A stretch of 64,000 nt of DNA, taken from the NCBI GenBank assembly GCA_021776515.1, contig JAJFFS010000005.1, positions 1 through 64,000 on the forward strand, read 5' to 3'. Made by a program: the position numbers and the translations under genes. Source of the DNA: Robiginitomaculum sp. GTDB lineage: Bacteria > Pseudomonadota > Alphaproteobacteria > Caulobacterales > Maricaulaceae. Below, piece by piece: positions 39,464-49,516 of the stretch (positions within the stretch are counted from its first letter, which is position 1; every line of letters starts with the position of its first letter). The notes beneath the pieces were generated by a model. The model searched no databases. It saw nothing but the letters and a program-made list of their open reading frames with translations, and had not been told where the DNA came from.

Positions 39464-39476
39464 ATACAGTCTGTAT
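39464..39476. promoter_or_regulatory. Palindrome atacagtctgtat upstream of companion gene copy B
   Basis: A perfect 13-bp odd palindrome, 81 bp before the companion start. The 9-mer gtctgtata formed with the next base also occurs, in the same orientation relative to the gene, upstream of companion copy A (complement at 25862-25870). It is a possible shared operator. Confidence 0.4.
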
Positions 39477-39557
39477 ATTGTCACAGCTTGCGCTAACCAT
39501 TGGTATTTTTATAGCAATTCTATCAGGGGATATCTGATTCGTTTTGGAGAGATGTTT

Positions 39558-39794
39558 ATGGTTCAGGCAAATGAACTATCAAATAATGATTTGTACAGTG
39601 TGGCACAAATGACAGAATATGAAGGCAGTGCAAAGCAGTTTTGCAGTCAACTTAATGCACACTTGCGCTGGTGTGCTTTTTTAGGTTCATCACTTGAAAA
39701 TGAGTGTCTATCTGACCTTGTTGTGATGTTGGATGAAGCGACACTGACGATGCAAAAATTTACCAAGATTGCAAGAAAACTTGCCGAAGATTGA
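39558..39794 (+). CDS. Small companion protein of a LuxR-type regulator, copy B
   Basis: 78 residues from the second ATG, which has ttttggagag at good spacing; the first ATG (39552) is too close to that ribosome site. No known domain. The core QLNAHLRWCAFLGSSLENEC and LSDLVVMLDEATLTMQKF is shared with copy A at 25500; the N-termini differ. It is 166 bp after the LuxR-type regulator on the same strand, matching the layout of copy A. Probably a cytoplasmic helical protein; the function is unknown. Confidence 0.8.
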   Translation: MVQANELSNNDLYSVAQMTEYEGSAKQFCSQLNAHLRWCAFLGSSLENECLSDLVVMLDEATLTMQKFTKIARKLAED

Positions 39795-39814
39795 TCTGGC
39801 GCGGAGCTGTGGCC

Positions 39815-40498
39815 TCACCTTTTGAAAGTGGCTATGTCTTCGAGCGCTTTGCGTTTGATGTCTGGCACCATAGCCTCTTTTGCCGGATATCCGGCAACAA
39901 CAATCATAACAGCACGCTCGTTTTTAGGGCGGCCCAACAGGTCCCGTAAAAATCCCATCGGGCTGGGGGTGTGGGTCAGTGTTGCCAGTCCGGCATTATG
40001 CAAGGCGGCAATGAGCAGCCCGCAGGCCAGCCCAACGCTTTCATGGATGTAGTAGTTTTTGGATCGTTTTTTGGTCTGCGGGTCAATTTCATAATTTTGC
40101 TGAAACACTACAATCAACCACGGCGCGGTTTTTAAAAAAGGCTTGTGTTCATCGGTGCCTAAATGTTCAAGGTCGCGCAACCATTCCTTCCCGGCCTTGC
40201 CAGCATAAAATATTTTTTCTTCTTTTTCTGCTGCGGCCCGAATTTGTGCTTTTAAGGCCGGGTCGCTAACCGCTACAAAGCGCCATGGTTGTTTATTGGC
40301 TCCCGAAGGGGCACTACCAGCGGTACGAATGGCGTACTCTATGATTTTTTGCGGTATGGCCGCAGGTGAAAAGTCTCGCACGGTCCGCCTGTTTTTCATC
40401 TGTGAGAAAAAATCGTGGGCGCGTATTTCCATGGTTTTTGTATCAATATGCCCTGGGGCATCCAGGGGGATGAAATAGGCTTTATGCTTTGAACTCAA
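39815..40498 (-). CDS. Nitroreductase-family flavoprotein, iodotyrosine-deiodinase-like
   Basis: 227 residues. FMN-binding motifs are MKNRRTVRDFSPAAIP, TAGSAPSGANKQPWRFVAVS and LATLTHTPSPMGFLRDLLGR; the last and the end (RAVMIVVAGYPA) resemble the iodotyrosine deiodinase-like branch of the nitroreductase superfamily. The substrate cannot be told. The start is probably TTG: the N-terminal AYFIPLDAPGHID is typical of this branch and lies upstream of the first ATG (40432), and ggag sits 8 nt before the TTG. Confidence 0.88.
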   Translation of the reverse strand: MSSKHKAYFIPLDAPGHIDTKTMEIRAHDFFSQMKNRRTVRDFSPAAIPQKIIEYAIRTAGSAPSGANKQPWRFVAVSDPALKAQIRAAAEKEEKIFYAGKAGKEWLRDLEHLGTDEHKPFLKTAPWLIVVFQQNYEIDPQTKKRSKNYYIHESVGLACGLLIAALHNAGLATLTHTPSPMGFLRDLLGRPKNERAVMIVVAGYPAKEAMVPDIKRKALEDIATFKR

Positions 40499-40531
40499 AG
40501 GGTTTTCTCCACGTAATATTATGAAAATACG

Positions 40532-40556
40532 TTAACCATATTTACGTGATCTTAAC
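40532..40556 (+). promoter_or_regulatory. Cluster of CtrA-type half sites upstream of the PodJ-like gene
   Basis: TTAAC (40532), TTTAC (40541) and TTAAC (40552) lie close together; TTTAC-N6-TTAAC equals TTTA-N7-TTAA, one mismatch from the CtrA consensus and the same variant as before ctrA. A further gttaacc follows at about 40573. The box is about 150 bp before the chosen start. Confidence 0.5.
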
Positions 40557-40703
40557 GCAATCAGGGTTTTTGTTAACCAAGATTGACACGGGGTTACCGG
40601 GGCTACTCCTGTGGATAACCCCGTATGTTGTATGTATGACCGCATATTTACACCATATCATGGTGTGACTAACTTGGGACGGTACAAAAGGGGAGTGATT
40701 CGG

Positions 40704-43700
40704 ATGGCCACTGGCCCGTGGAGTGTTAAGGGGATCGATCCGCAAGCGCGAGAAGCCGCCAAAGCTGCTGCCCAGCGCGAGGGTTTGACACTGGGCGAGT
40801 GGATGAACCAGCGACTTTTGGGTGAAGCCGCAGCTATGCCTTCGCGTTCTCATACCCAGCCCTATGAACGCGCACGGTTTACTGCACCGGGCTCGTTATC
40901 CATTCTTTCCAATAATACCAACCATCAGGACGTCTATGATGCGATTGAAGATCTGACGGCTCGGCTAGAGGCTGCAGAACGGCGTTCGACATTGGCGATC
41001 ACGGGTATTGATCAGTCAGTTCTGGGTATGTTGACCCGCCTGGAAGGCGTGGAAAAAGTCCATGGGAACATTGCCAGCAAGCTGGACGATTCGCTGAGTA
41101 ATCTTGATAACCTGGCCACAAAGTCTCGTGATGAACTTGATCGGATGGTTAGCAAGGTTGATCGCGCCACAGAAGATTCGGCGCGCCGCATTGATACCGT
41201 TGCCGAACACACCGAGCTACAACTTGGGCGCGCTCGCCATGAGCTTGCCAAGGAACTGGAACTGGTAAATTCACACTCTGATGACCTGACCCAACGTCTG
41301 GGTGCGGCAGAGCGTATGACCGACAATGCAGTGCGTACACTTGAGGCCAGCTTTGCCTCGGTAGATGATCGTTTGCGTCAATCAGAGAAAAAAATAAACG
41401 AGAATGGCAGCGAAGCTCTGTCGGATATGTTTTCTCGGCGGTTTAAGAGTTTAAGTGAGGAACTTATCCATGTGGTTGCCCAGACGCGGGGGCAATTGGC
41501 CAGCCAAATAGAAACTCAATCGGCAGCACCACGTCTGGAGCAATTCGAAACCTCCCTTCGTGAAGTGCGCGGCAGTATCACTAAAACAGAACGCCGCCAT
41601 GCTGACACGCTGGAACGCATTGCTGGCGAGGTTGGTAAATTAGGTAGTGCTATTGAGCACCGTTTTTCAGAAACCGAACGCAATACAGCCATTGGCCTGG
41701 ATAAAATGCTGGATGGCCGGTTTCGTGAATTTCAAAACGATCATGCTGTAGCAATAGATAAAATTGGTGATGGGCTAACCGGAGCCATCACCCGACTTGA
41801 AGAAAAATTGAATAATGTTGAGATGCAGCGCAACGCTGAAGACAACCTTGAAACGCGCATGGCTGCTGCTGAAGAGCGGACAGCAAAAATGATAGAAGAC
41901 GCTATGGGGCGTATTCAAGATCAGCTAAACATGCAAGCCGCACCCGACCAGGATACGGAAGACTCCCCTGTCCAGAAGGCCATGACCGCACTGGCCACGC
42001 GCCTTGAAACACTGGAAAACCAAGCCGTTGATGTTCCGTTTTTTGACCCAACCCTGCCCACAGATGGAGTGTCACCTCCCCCTTTAGCGGGTTCACCAGC
42101 CGGGCCAAACCCTGCGTTGGAAGAGGTTATCAGGCCGCCTCATGTTTTTGCCAATGAAGCGCCAGTATCTTTACCTCCTCTGCCTCAAGAAAATGAGGAA
42201 GAGGCCGTAAGCGACTTTGGGTCATTTGATGGGGAACCCTTTGCCGATGCGGTTCAACTTGAGCCAGAAAATATGCCAGAGGCCGTGATTGCACCTGTCT
42301 ATTCCGCTGATGAAGAGCAATTTTCCCCGGCAGGCGCAACTGCTGATGCCAGTTTTATGGCTGCTGCCAGACGTACCGTTCGTGCGCCAGGGGTTGCGCA
42401 CTCCCAAGGTGCCGTGCCCGGTAATGGGCAATCCTATTCTCATGGTGGTCCCGCCACGCCTTCCGGGGGTGCGCGTAAGCTTCTTATGGCGGCCAGTTTT
42501 TTTGCCATTATCGCTATTGTTGGCGCGGGTGGTATGACGTATCTGGACTTTGGCAATGGCGACAAAAACATCAGCGCCGGTGTGTCAAACACAGCGAATG
42601 CCGATTGGGATACGCTGGTTGATGGCACCGCAGAAACAGCTGAGGGTACACAAATTGCAACTTTGCCATTGCCGATCGACAATGGTTTGCAAAACCCGGA
42701 CAATATAGCAACGCTGGATGGTGCTGCGCCGATCTCCGCATCTGAAAGTTCGACAAAAGCTGTTTTGGTTCAAAAAACAAAACCTGATCCAGCGCCAAAA
42801 TATGCCCCTGTAAAGACGGCCAGCCGTCCGCCAGCCCGTTCCTCGCAAACCGCCTCAAGCGAACCTGTGGTGCCACCTCTGGCACAACCAAGCATTCCCG
42901 TTAATGCTGTTCCCTTGGCGCAGGCCCAGTCAAAGCCTGCCTCAAAAAGCACAACTGGCCGACTAACCGTTCAACAAGCAGCAACCAATGGTGATCCGGT
43001 TGCACAGTTTCAACTGGCTTCAGCCAAGATTGATGCTGGCGATACACAGGAAGGTATTGCCCTGATGCGTCAGGCTGCCAATAGAGGTCTTCCTATTGCA
43101 CAATATCGTTTGGGCAAGGTTTATGAAGATGGTACAGGCGTAACCAGGGATGCCGATGAAGGTCGGCGCTGGACCGAGCGCGCGGCCAATGGCGGCAATC
43201 GCCGGGCCATGCACAATCTTGCAATGCTCTATGCCGAAGGCAACAGCGTTACACAAAGTTATGAAACTGCGGCCAAATGGTTTCAGGAAGCGGCTAGAAT
43301 GGGCCTGACCAATTCCCAATACAATCTGGCCTTTTTGTACGAGCAAGGCCTTGGTGTTCCTGAATCGCTTGCTGAAGCTTTTGCCTGGTATTCCATTGCT
43401 GGAAAGGCCGGTGATGAAGGTGCCAGGGAGCGGGCAGGTGAAATCAGGGCAACGCTTTCAGTTAAAGCCAAGAGTGAGGCTAATACGATCATTGCCGATT
43501 TTACCCCTCGGCCACTGGATTTGGCAGCAAACGGAATTTTCCGTAATGTTAGCTGGGCCCGACCACAATTAAACACCGCGCCCAACATTGCGCGGACGCA
43601 AATATTATTGGCGCGGCTCGGGTATCAGCCCGGCCCGGCAGACGGCAATCTTGGTGGTGCGACAAAGCGAGCGGTTATTGCCTATGAGCGCGATAATGGT

Positions 43701-43766
43701 TTGGCGCAAACGGGCCGTATTGATGCGACTTTGCTGGCAAAACTGGAAGCGGCGGCAGTGAACTAG
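40704..43766 (+). CDS. PodJ-like polar localisation protein with SEL1 repeats and peptidoglycan-binding domain
   Basis: 1020 residues from the ATG with ggggagtgattcgg upstream; this start gives MATGPWSVKGIDPQAREAAK, the usual opening of this alphaproteobacterial family. Order: an N-terminal GEWMNQRLLG motif, a long charged coiled coil (about 75-440), a Pro/Glu-rich linker, one membrane helix (about 592-612), a periplasmic Ala/Pro/Ser-rich linker, SEL1-type repeats (about 755-925, e.g. AQYRLGKVYEDGTGVTRDAD) and a C-terminal peptidoglycan-binding domain (LLARLGYQPGPADGNLGGAT). In Caulobacter PodJ organises the flagellar pole. The CtrA-type sites upstream fit that role. Confidence 0.88.
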   Translation: MATGPWSVKGIDPQAREAAKAAAQREGLTLGEWMNQRLLGEAAAMPSRSHTQPYERARFTAPGSLSILSNNTNHQDVYDAIEDLTARLEAAERRSTLAITGIDQSVLGMLTRLEGVEKVHGNIASKLDDSLSNLDNLATKSRDELDRMVSKVDRATEDSARRIDTVAEHTELQLGRARHELAKELELVNSHSDDLTQRLGAAERMTDNAVRTLEASFASVDDRLRQSEKKINENGSEALSDMFSRRFKSLSEELIHVVAQTRGQLASQIETQSAAPRLEQFETSLREVRGSITKTERRHADTLERIAGEVGKLGSAIEHRFSETERNTAIGLDKMLDGRFREFQNDHAVAIDKIGDGLTGAITRLEEKLNNVEMQRNAEDNLETRMAAAEERTAKMIEDAMGRIQDQLNMQAAPDQDTEDSPVQKAMTALATRLETLENQAVDVPFFDPTLPTDGVSPPPLAGSPAGPNPALEEVIRPPHVFANEAPVSLPPLPQENEEEAVSDFGSFDGEPFADAVQLEPENMPEAVIAPVYSADEEQFSPAGATADASFMAAARRTVRAPGVAHSQGAVPGNGQSYSHGGPATPSGGARKLLMAASFFAIIAIVGAGGMTYLDFGNGDKNISAGVSNTANADWDTLVDGTAETAEGTQIATLPLPIDNGLQNPDNIATLDGAAPISASESSTKAVLVQKTKPDPAPKYAPVKTASRPPARSSQTASSEPVVPPLAQPSIPVNAVPLAQAQSKPASKSTTGRLTVQQAATNGDPVAQFQLASAKIDAGDTQEGIALMRQAANRGLPIAQYRLGKVYEDGTGVTRDADEGRRWTERAANGGNRRAMHNLAMLYAEGNSVTQSYETAAKWFQEAARMGLTNSQYNLAFLYEQGLGVPESLAEAFAWYSIAGKAGDEGARERAGEIRATLSVKAKSEANTIIADFTPRPLDLAANGIFRNVSWARPQLNTAPNIARTQILLARLGYQPGPADGNLGGATKRAVIAYERDNGLAQTGRIDATLLAKLEAAAVN

Positions 43767-44034
43767 CGCTTTCGGGCATGGCCCAATACCCCTTCATAGG
43801 GCGCGGGTTTTCCCATTTGTCAAACTTGACCATAAACGGCCCGCATCCCAAATCATCCAGGTCCTTTTGCATGTTATCATCAGCCTTCAGGTAAAGCTCT
43901 TCACCGGCGATAAGGGCAAACATCACGCCCTGGCAATACACCCCGGCACCACCAAACATGCTGCGAGTGCTGATCTCGCCTAACCCGGATAAGTGATCAC
44001 AAATGAAGATTTTGAATTGCGAGGAGATCGCCAT
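43675..44034 (-). CDS. TfoX N-terminal domain protein
   Basis: About 119 residues from the ATG giving MAISSQFKIFICDHLSGLG. The TfoX_N fold is recognisable (STRSMFGGAGVYCQGVMFAL, then YLKADDNMQKDLDDLGCGPF and GYWAMPESA). The role is unclear; relatives are small unknown proteins, and full TfoX/Sxy regulates competence. The last ~30 residues lie antisense to the end of the PodJ-like gene (92-bp convergent overlap) and do not look like the usual family tail, so the original 3' end may have been lost or shifted. Confidence 0.75.
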   Translation of the reverse strand: MAISSQFKIFICDHLSGLGEISTRSMFGGAGVYCQGVMFALIAGEELYLKADDNMQKDLDDLGCGPFMVKFDKWENPRPMKGYWAMPESASSLPPLPVLPAKSHQYGPFAPNHYRAHRQ

Positions 44035-44182
44035 GACAAGGATCCTATCATTATGTAGGCCAACACCCATAGAGATAATGTTTTGAAAGAGTAAGGCCCT
44101 GCGCCTGAGTGAGCAAAAAAACTTGATTAATAATAAGTCTCATGTGCATATTTTGTTGTTCATAAATTCTGGGGAGAAAAAC

Positions 44183-45247
44183 ATGAGCGATCAAGCAATA
44201 AACGACGATAAATTCAATGCCCTTTTAGGCAAGGTTATGGGTGATGTAGGCGGCGCTATTGGCCTTCTTATGGCCTATATGGGGGATCAGGCGGGTGTCT
44301 ATAAGGCGCTGGAAAGTACCGGGCCGTGTAGCCATGAGTATCTGGCAAAGAAAACCGGTGTAGATGCGCGGTATTTGCGTGAATGGCTGTCAGCAAATGC
44401 GGCGGCTGGTTATGTTGATTATGATGCGGGCAACGATACCTTCAGCTTGTCGCCAGAGCAGGCCGCCATTTTTTCTCATGAAGGTGAACCCACATGTATG
44501 CAGGGCTTTTTTCAGTCCGTTGTGGCGCAATATGAAGAACACGAAACGGCTGTGGATGTCTTCAAAACAGGCCGGCCTCGCCCATGGTCCGAGCATTCGC
44601 CTTGTTGTTTCTGCGGGACTGATCGTTTTTTCCGCCCCGGTTATGCCGCCAATCTAGTACAAAACTGGATCCCTGCGCTTGACGGGGTTGAGGCCAAATT
44701 AAACGCTGGTGCCAAAGTCGGGGATATTGGCTGCGGACTTGGTTCATCAACCATCCTGTTGGCGCAAACCTATCCCAACTCGCGCATTTATGGTTTTGAT
44801 TTTCACGGACCGTCCATAGAGAAGGCCAAGGAAAAAGCAAAAGAAGCCGGCTTGACCAATATTGAATTTCATGAAGTTACCGCCAAGAATTTCCCAGGTG
44901 ATGATTACGATTTTATCTGCATTTTTGATGCGCTACACGATATGGGCGATCCGGTTGGTGCTGCCGCTCATATCAAGGATAGCCTGAACGCTGACGGTAC
45001 CTTTATGGTGGTTGAACCATTGGCCGCAGACACTCTGGGTGAAAACCTCAATCTTCTGGCCGCCATTTTTTATGGCTTCTCAACAACAATTTGTGTGCCA
45101 ACATCCAAGGCTCAGGAAGTGGGCTTGGCCCTCGGCGCGCAAGCCGGTGAAAAACGCATTTCTGACGTTCTTAAACAGGCCGGTTTTGGCAGGGTTCACC
45201 GGGCCACCGAAACCCCTACCAATATGGTGCTGGAAGCACGCAAATAA
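44183..45247 (+). CDS. SAM-dependent methyltransferase with N-terminal winged helix
   Basis: 354 residues from the ATG after ggggagaaaaac. The N-terminal winged-helix dimerisation domain (GVYKALESTGPCSHEYLAKK, then DARYLREWLSANAAAGYVDY) is followed by a class I methyltransferase domain with the SAM motif VGDIGCGLGSSTILLAQ and FDALHDMGDP. The substrate is not evident. The architecture resembles O-methyltransferase/small-molecule methyltransferases. A local CCFCGTD patch is unusual but is not a known metal site. It stands alone and converges on the thiolase. Confidence 0.85.
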   Translation: MSDQAINDDKFNALLGKVMGDVGGAIGLLMAYMGDQAGVYKALESTGPCSHEYLAKKTGVDARYLREWLSANAAAGYVDYDAGNDTFSLSPEQAAIFSHEGEPTCMQGFFQSVVAQYEEHETAVDVFKTGRPRPWSEHSPCCFCGTDRFFRPGYAANLVQNWIPALDGVEAKLNAGAKVGDIGCGLGSSTILLAQTYPNSRIYGFDFHGPSIEKAKEKAKEAGLTNIEFHEVTAKNFPGDDYDFICIFDALHDMGDPVGAAAHIKDSLNADGTFMVVEPLAADTLGENLNLLAAIFYGFSTTICVPTSKAQEVGLALGAQAGEKRISDVLKQAGFGRVHRATETPTNMVLEARK

Positions 45248-45262
45248 GATTTTTTCTTCGGG

Positions 45263-45295
45263 GTGAAGGCCTGCCCTTTAGGGCGTGGCCTTCAC
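45263..45295. terminator. Hairpin between convergent methyltransferase and thiolase genes
   Basis: gtgaaggcc and ggccttcac form a 9-bp stem with an inner gccc/gggc pairing. There is no T-run on either side, so it may be a weak or factor-dependent terminator. Confidence 0.5.
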
Positions 45296-45296
45296 T

Positions 45297-46499
45297 CTAG
45301 AATACCTCAAACAGGCCTGCTGCGCCCATGCCGCCGCCAACACACATGGTGCAGACCACGTATTTGGCACCCCGGCGTTTACCCTCGATCAGCGCATGGC
45401 CGACCATGCGGGCGCCAGACATGCCGTAGGGGTGGCCGATAGAAATAGCACCGCCATCAACATTGAGCAGCTCATCGGGAATGCCCAGTTTATCGCGGCA
45501 ATAAAGCACTTGCACGGCAAAGGCCTCGTTCAGTTCCCACAGGCCAATATCATCCATAGTCAGGCCATTGGCGGCCAGCAATTTTGGTACGGCAAAGACA
45601 GGGCCAATGCCCATTTCATCAGGGCTTAGACCTGCCGCCCAGATGCCGCGATAGGCGCCCAGTGGCTCAAGGCCACGCCTTGATGCTTCGGCAGCCTCCA
45701 TAATCACGGCGGCGGATGCCCCGTCGGAAAGTTGTGAGGCGTTGCCGGCGGTAATAAATTTGCCTTCCTTGATCGTCATGCCGTCCCGAAACACCGGCTT
45801 TAAGCCAGCCAGGTTTTCAGCACTGGTGCCTGGGCGATTGCCTTCATCTTTATCCAGCGTCACTTCAATTTCGGATATTTCCTTTGTTTCCTTGTTCATG
45901 AATTTCATGGTTGAGGGCAAGGCAACAATTTCATCATCAAAGCGTCCGGCCTCCTGTGCGGCGGCGGTGCGGGTTTGTGACTGTGCGGCATATTCATCCT
46001 GCGCCTCGCGGGAAATACCATAGCGGTCGGCGACGATCTCGGCAGTTTCCAGCATAGACATGTAAAGGTTTGGCACATTCTCACTTATCCAGGGATCTCG
46101 CGCACGATAGCCATTCATATGCTCATTTTGCACAAGCGAGATGCTCTCGCCGCCACCACCAACGGCGATATTCATACCGTCGCAAAGCACCTGTTTGGCG
46201 GCAATGGCAATGCCCATCATGCCAGAGGCGCATTGGCGATCAACGCTCATACCGGCGACACTGTCAGGTACGCCGCCCCGGATCAGCATTTGCCGGGCCG
46301 GATTTTGCCCGCCGGAACCCTGCTGCATGGCACAACCCATAATCACGTCGTCAACCTCTGCGCCTTCCAGTCCGGCGCGCGCTATGGCGTGTTTGATTGC
46401 GTGTCCACCCAATTCCTGTAGCTGGGTGTTGTTAAACGCGCCGCGGTAGGCTTTGCCGATAGGGGTGCGAACAGTTGATACAATGACGGCTTCACGCAT
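45297..46499 (-). CDS. Acetyl-CoA acyltransferase (thiolase)
   Basis: 400 residues. It condenses or cleaves acyl-CoA. The catalytic Cys90 lies in [14 protein letters not shown], the His in [17 protein letters not shown], and the second Cys in [18 protein letters not shown]. It also has the [15 protein letters not shown] region. Whether it is biosynthetic (for PHA) or degradative (fadA-like) cannot be decided; no beta-oxidation partner gene is adjacent. Start ATG with ggagag upstream. Confidence 0.93.
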   Translation of the reverse strand: MREAVIVSTVRTPIGKAYRGAFNNTQLQELGGHAIKHAIARAGLEGAEVDDVIMGCAMQQGSGGQNPARQMLIRGGVPDSVAGMSVDRQCASGMMGIAIAAKQVLCDGMNIAVGGGGESISLVQNEHMNGYRARDPWISENVPNLYMSMLETAEIVADRYGISREAQDEYAAQSQTRTAAAQEAGRFDDEIVALPSTMKFMNKETKEISEIEVTLDKDEGNRPGTSAENLAGLKPVFRDGMTIKEGKFITAGNASQLSDGASAAVIMEAAEASRRGLEPLGAYRGIWAAGLSPDEMGIGPVFAVPKLLAANGLTMDDIGLWELNEAFAVQVLYCRDKLGIPDELLNVDGGAISIGHPYGMSGARMVGHALIEGKRRGAKYVVCTMCVGGGMGAAGLFEVF

Positions 46500-46614
46500 G
46501 ATTCTCTCCTTTAAGTCGTGCTGTAGAAACGTAACCGCGATTTTGCTGCAAGTGCAAACTTTTTACGGCCCATTAACCATAGGGCGTTCAGATAATCCCA
46601 TGGAGACCCCGTAC

Positions 46615-47547
46615 ATGCGTTGTCTGAATATTGCTCTCATTTTAAGTCTTGTATGCGCTGCACCCGTTATCGCCGGAGTGCGTGATGTCAATCTGGCTAT
46701 TGAAGGCAATGCGGCCCTTAGTCTGGTGCGCTTTGATGGACAACCCCGCGAAGTATCAGTGCAATCCAGTGCAGACGGCGTAGAGGTTACGGTTCTGGGG
46801 GTTCGTGCGGCCGAGGCCCGGATCACACCACCGGATACACACCTGGTCAATGCTGTTGATGTTCGCCCGTATGAGGATGGTGTTCGTCTCATCTATCATT
46901 TTAATGAACACCCAATTCAGGGCGAGGTAGAGATTTACGCACATTCAGTGCTCTTGCGCGCTCAATTTGATCACTCCTTGCAGGCGCAGTCCGCCAGCTT
47001 GCAATTTACACCCTCAATCACAACAAAAAAACCAGCCCCCGTGCATGACCCTGCACCCGTAACCGCCAGCATTACCCCTGAAGCTGATGATGAACCTGCG
47101 CCGCAACACCCTGCCTATGATGAAAATGCACCGGCCCGTGATGGTGATGTGATGGCACCAGCCCCTGTTCCCGCTCCAACACTGGGCACGGGTCTTGTTC
47201 GTGATGCCTCTACGGTTGTGACCGAACAGCATCTGGATGCGCACTCCTGTGCAGCAGCACAAAAAGCCATTGAGGACGATCCCTGGGCTCTGGATAAACT
47301 TTCGCTATATGGCGCGTGTATTGCAAAAGAGGGAAAAACTGATGAGGCTAAGGAAATATTTGAGCGTCTCCTGACTTTTGATCCCGATATGATAACTGCC
47401 TATATGGGCCTTGGCGCCATAGCTCAGGAAACGGGTGATGCGGCTGCGGCCAGGCGTCATTATCAGCAGGTATTGGGGCTTGGTGGTTCAGATGCGCAAG
47501 CAGCGCAGGTGCGGGCAATCTTGGGCTCGTTAGGCGATGGGCATTAA
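46615..47547 (+). CDS. Exported TPR protein
   Basis: 310 residues from the ATG that opens a clear signal peptide (MRCLNIALILSLVCAAPVIA); the track start at 46453 runs through the thiolase promoter and is rejected. The N-terminal half is beta-rich and resembles an AMIN-type domain (GNAALSLVRFDGQPREVSVQ), followed by a Pro/Ala-rich linker and two or three TPR units near the C-terminus (EAKEIFERLLTFDPDMITAY, DAAAARRHYQQVLGLGG). Likely periplasmic. Specific function unknown. Confidence 0.78.
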   Translation: MRCLNIALILSLVCAAPVIAGVRDVNLAIEGNAALSLVRFDGQPREVSVQSSADGVEVTVLGVRAAEARITPPDTHLVNAVDVRPYEDGVRLIYHFNEHPIQGEVEIYAHSVLLRAQFDHSLQAQSASLQFTPSITTKKPAPVHDPAPVTASITPEADDEPAPQHPAYDENAPARDGDVMAPAPVPAPTLGTGLVRDASTVVTEQHLDAHSCAAAQKAIEDDPWALDKLSLYGACIAKEGKTDEAKEIFERLLTFDPDMITAYMGLGAIAQETGDAAAARRHYQQVLGLGGSDAQAAQVRAILGSLGDGH

Positions 47548-47550
47548 TGC

Positions 47551-47652
47551 TTAAAGCAGCGATAGTGCCGCTCGCAAAAGAAACATAAAACCTAAAAGAC
47601 CAAAGCACAGGGTGAAGAGGCGCAAGCCACCATCAAATAATTTGTCTGGCAT
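47551..47652 (-). CDS. Very small membrane protein (33 aa), not in ORF track
   Basis: The frame encodes 33 residues with one hydrophobic segment (LFTLCFGLLGFMFLLRAAL). Its ATG overlaps the stop of the 73-aa gene upstream (TGATG), a sign of coupled translation. It may be real or a chance ORF; no family recognised. Confidence 0.4.
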   Translation of the reverse strand: MPDKLFDGGLRLFTLCFGLLGFMFLLRAALSLL

Positions 47653-47873
47653 CAGAAAACCCCGGCGTTATTGGCGCGCTGTCGCCAAATATGCGTCAAA
47701 GCGGCGATCATGATAAAGCAAATACCTGCAAACAGTGTTGCCGCCGTATCCGTATCAGTAATACTTTTATCATTTGCGGCGCTGGCCTGACAGGCAAACA
47801 GCCAAAAGCTGGCAGCTGTAAGCACGATCAAAGTGAAGACCCGGTTTATGGTTCTGCGTACAGGTATGCTCAT
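47652..47873 (-). CDS. Small membrane protein of unknown function
   Basis: 73 residues with an N-terminal hydrophobic segment (FTLIVLTAASFWLFACQASA, possibly a signal or lipoprotein-type sequence) and a second one (ATLFAGICFIMIAALTHIW). aagggaaaagca just before the ATG is a good ribosome site. No domain recognised. Converges with the TPR gene and is divergent from the aminotransferase. Confidence 0.6.
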   Translation of the reverse strand: MSIPVRRTINRVFTLIVLTAASFWLFACQASAANDKSITDTDTAATLFAGICFIMIAALTHIWRQRANNAGVF

Positions 47874-47994
47874 TGCTTTTCCCTTTTCTGTTGGTTTCTT
47901 TTTGGCGGAGCAAGGGGGCCGCGATAGGGCAAGCCCAAGGCCATTTGGGGAAAGTTATGATCGAATGTGGCCAGGATCAGTCAAAGAGGGCTGA

Positions 47995-49278
<1,284 letters not shown>

Positions 49279-49371
49279 GGTCTGGAACTGGAGTGTTGAG
49301 TCAAGCTCGTTTTGGCCGCCGCACCATTATTCAGCTTGGTGGTTATACCGAAGTGCGGAAAGTTTCTAACC

Positions 49372-49451
49372 TGTCATTACCCGATTTATTCGGGTAATCC
49401 AGCTTTGTGTTAAGGCAACACTGGATTACCGGTACAAGACCGGTAATGACA
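49372..49451. repeat. REP-like nested inverted repeat
   Basis: Two 31-bp arms (49372-49402, 49421-49451) begin and end with tgtcattacc and ggtaatccag in inverted orientation, with 10-bp perfect ends. Each arm is itself a small hairpin (ttacccg...cgggtaa; ttaccgg...ccggtaa). The interiors differ while the stems are kept by compensating changes, as expected for a REP-type element. Confidence 0.75.
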
Positions 49452-49516
49452 AAATGAGATATTCATTCTTACCCTAACAAATTGTGCCATCTCATAAGTG
49501 CGATTAACACAAATTA

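Noticed and set aside
45285-46449. Several + strand ORFs opposite the thiolase
   Set aside because: Antisense shadows; the thiolase has all catalytic residues.
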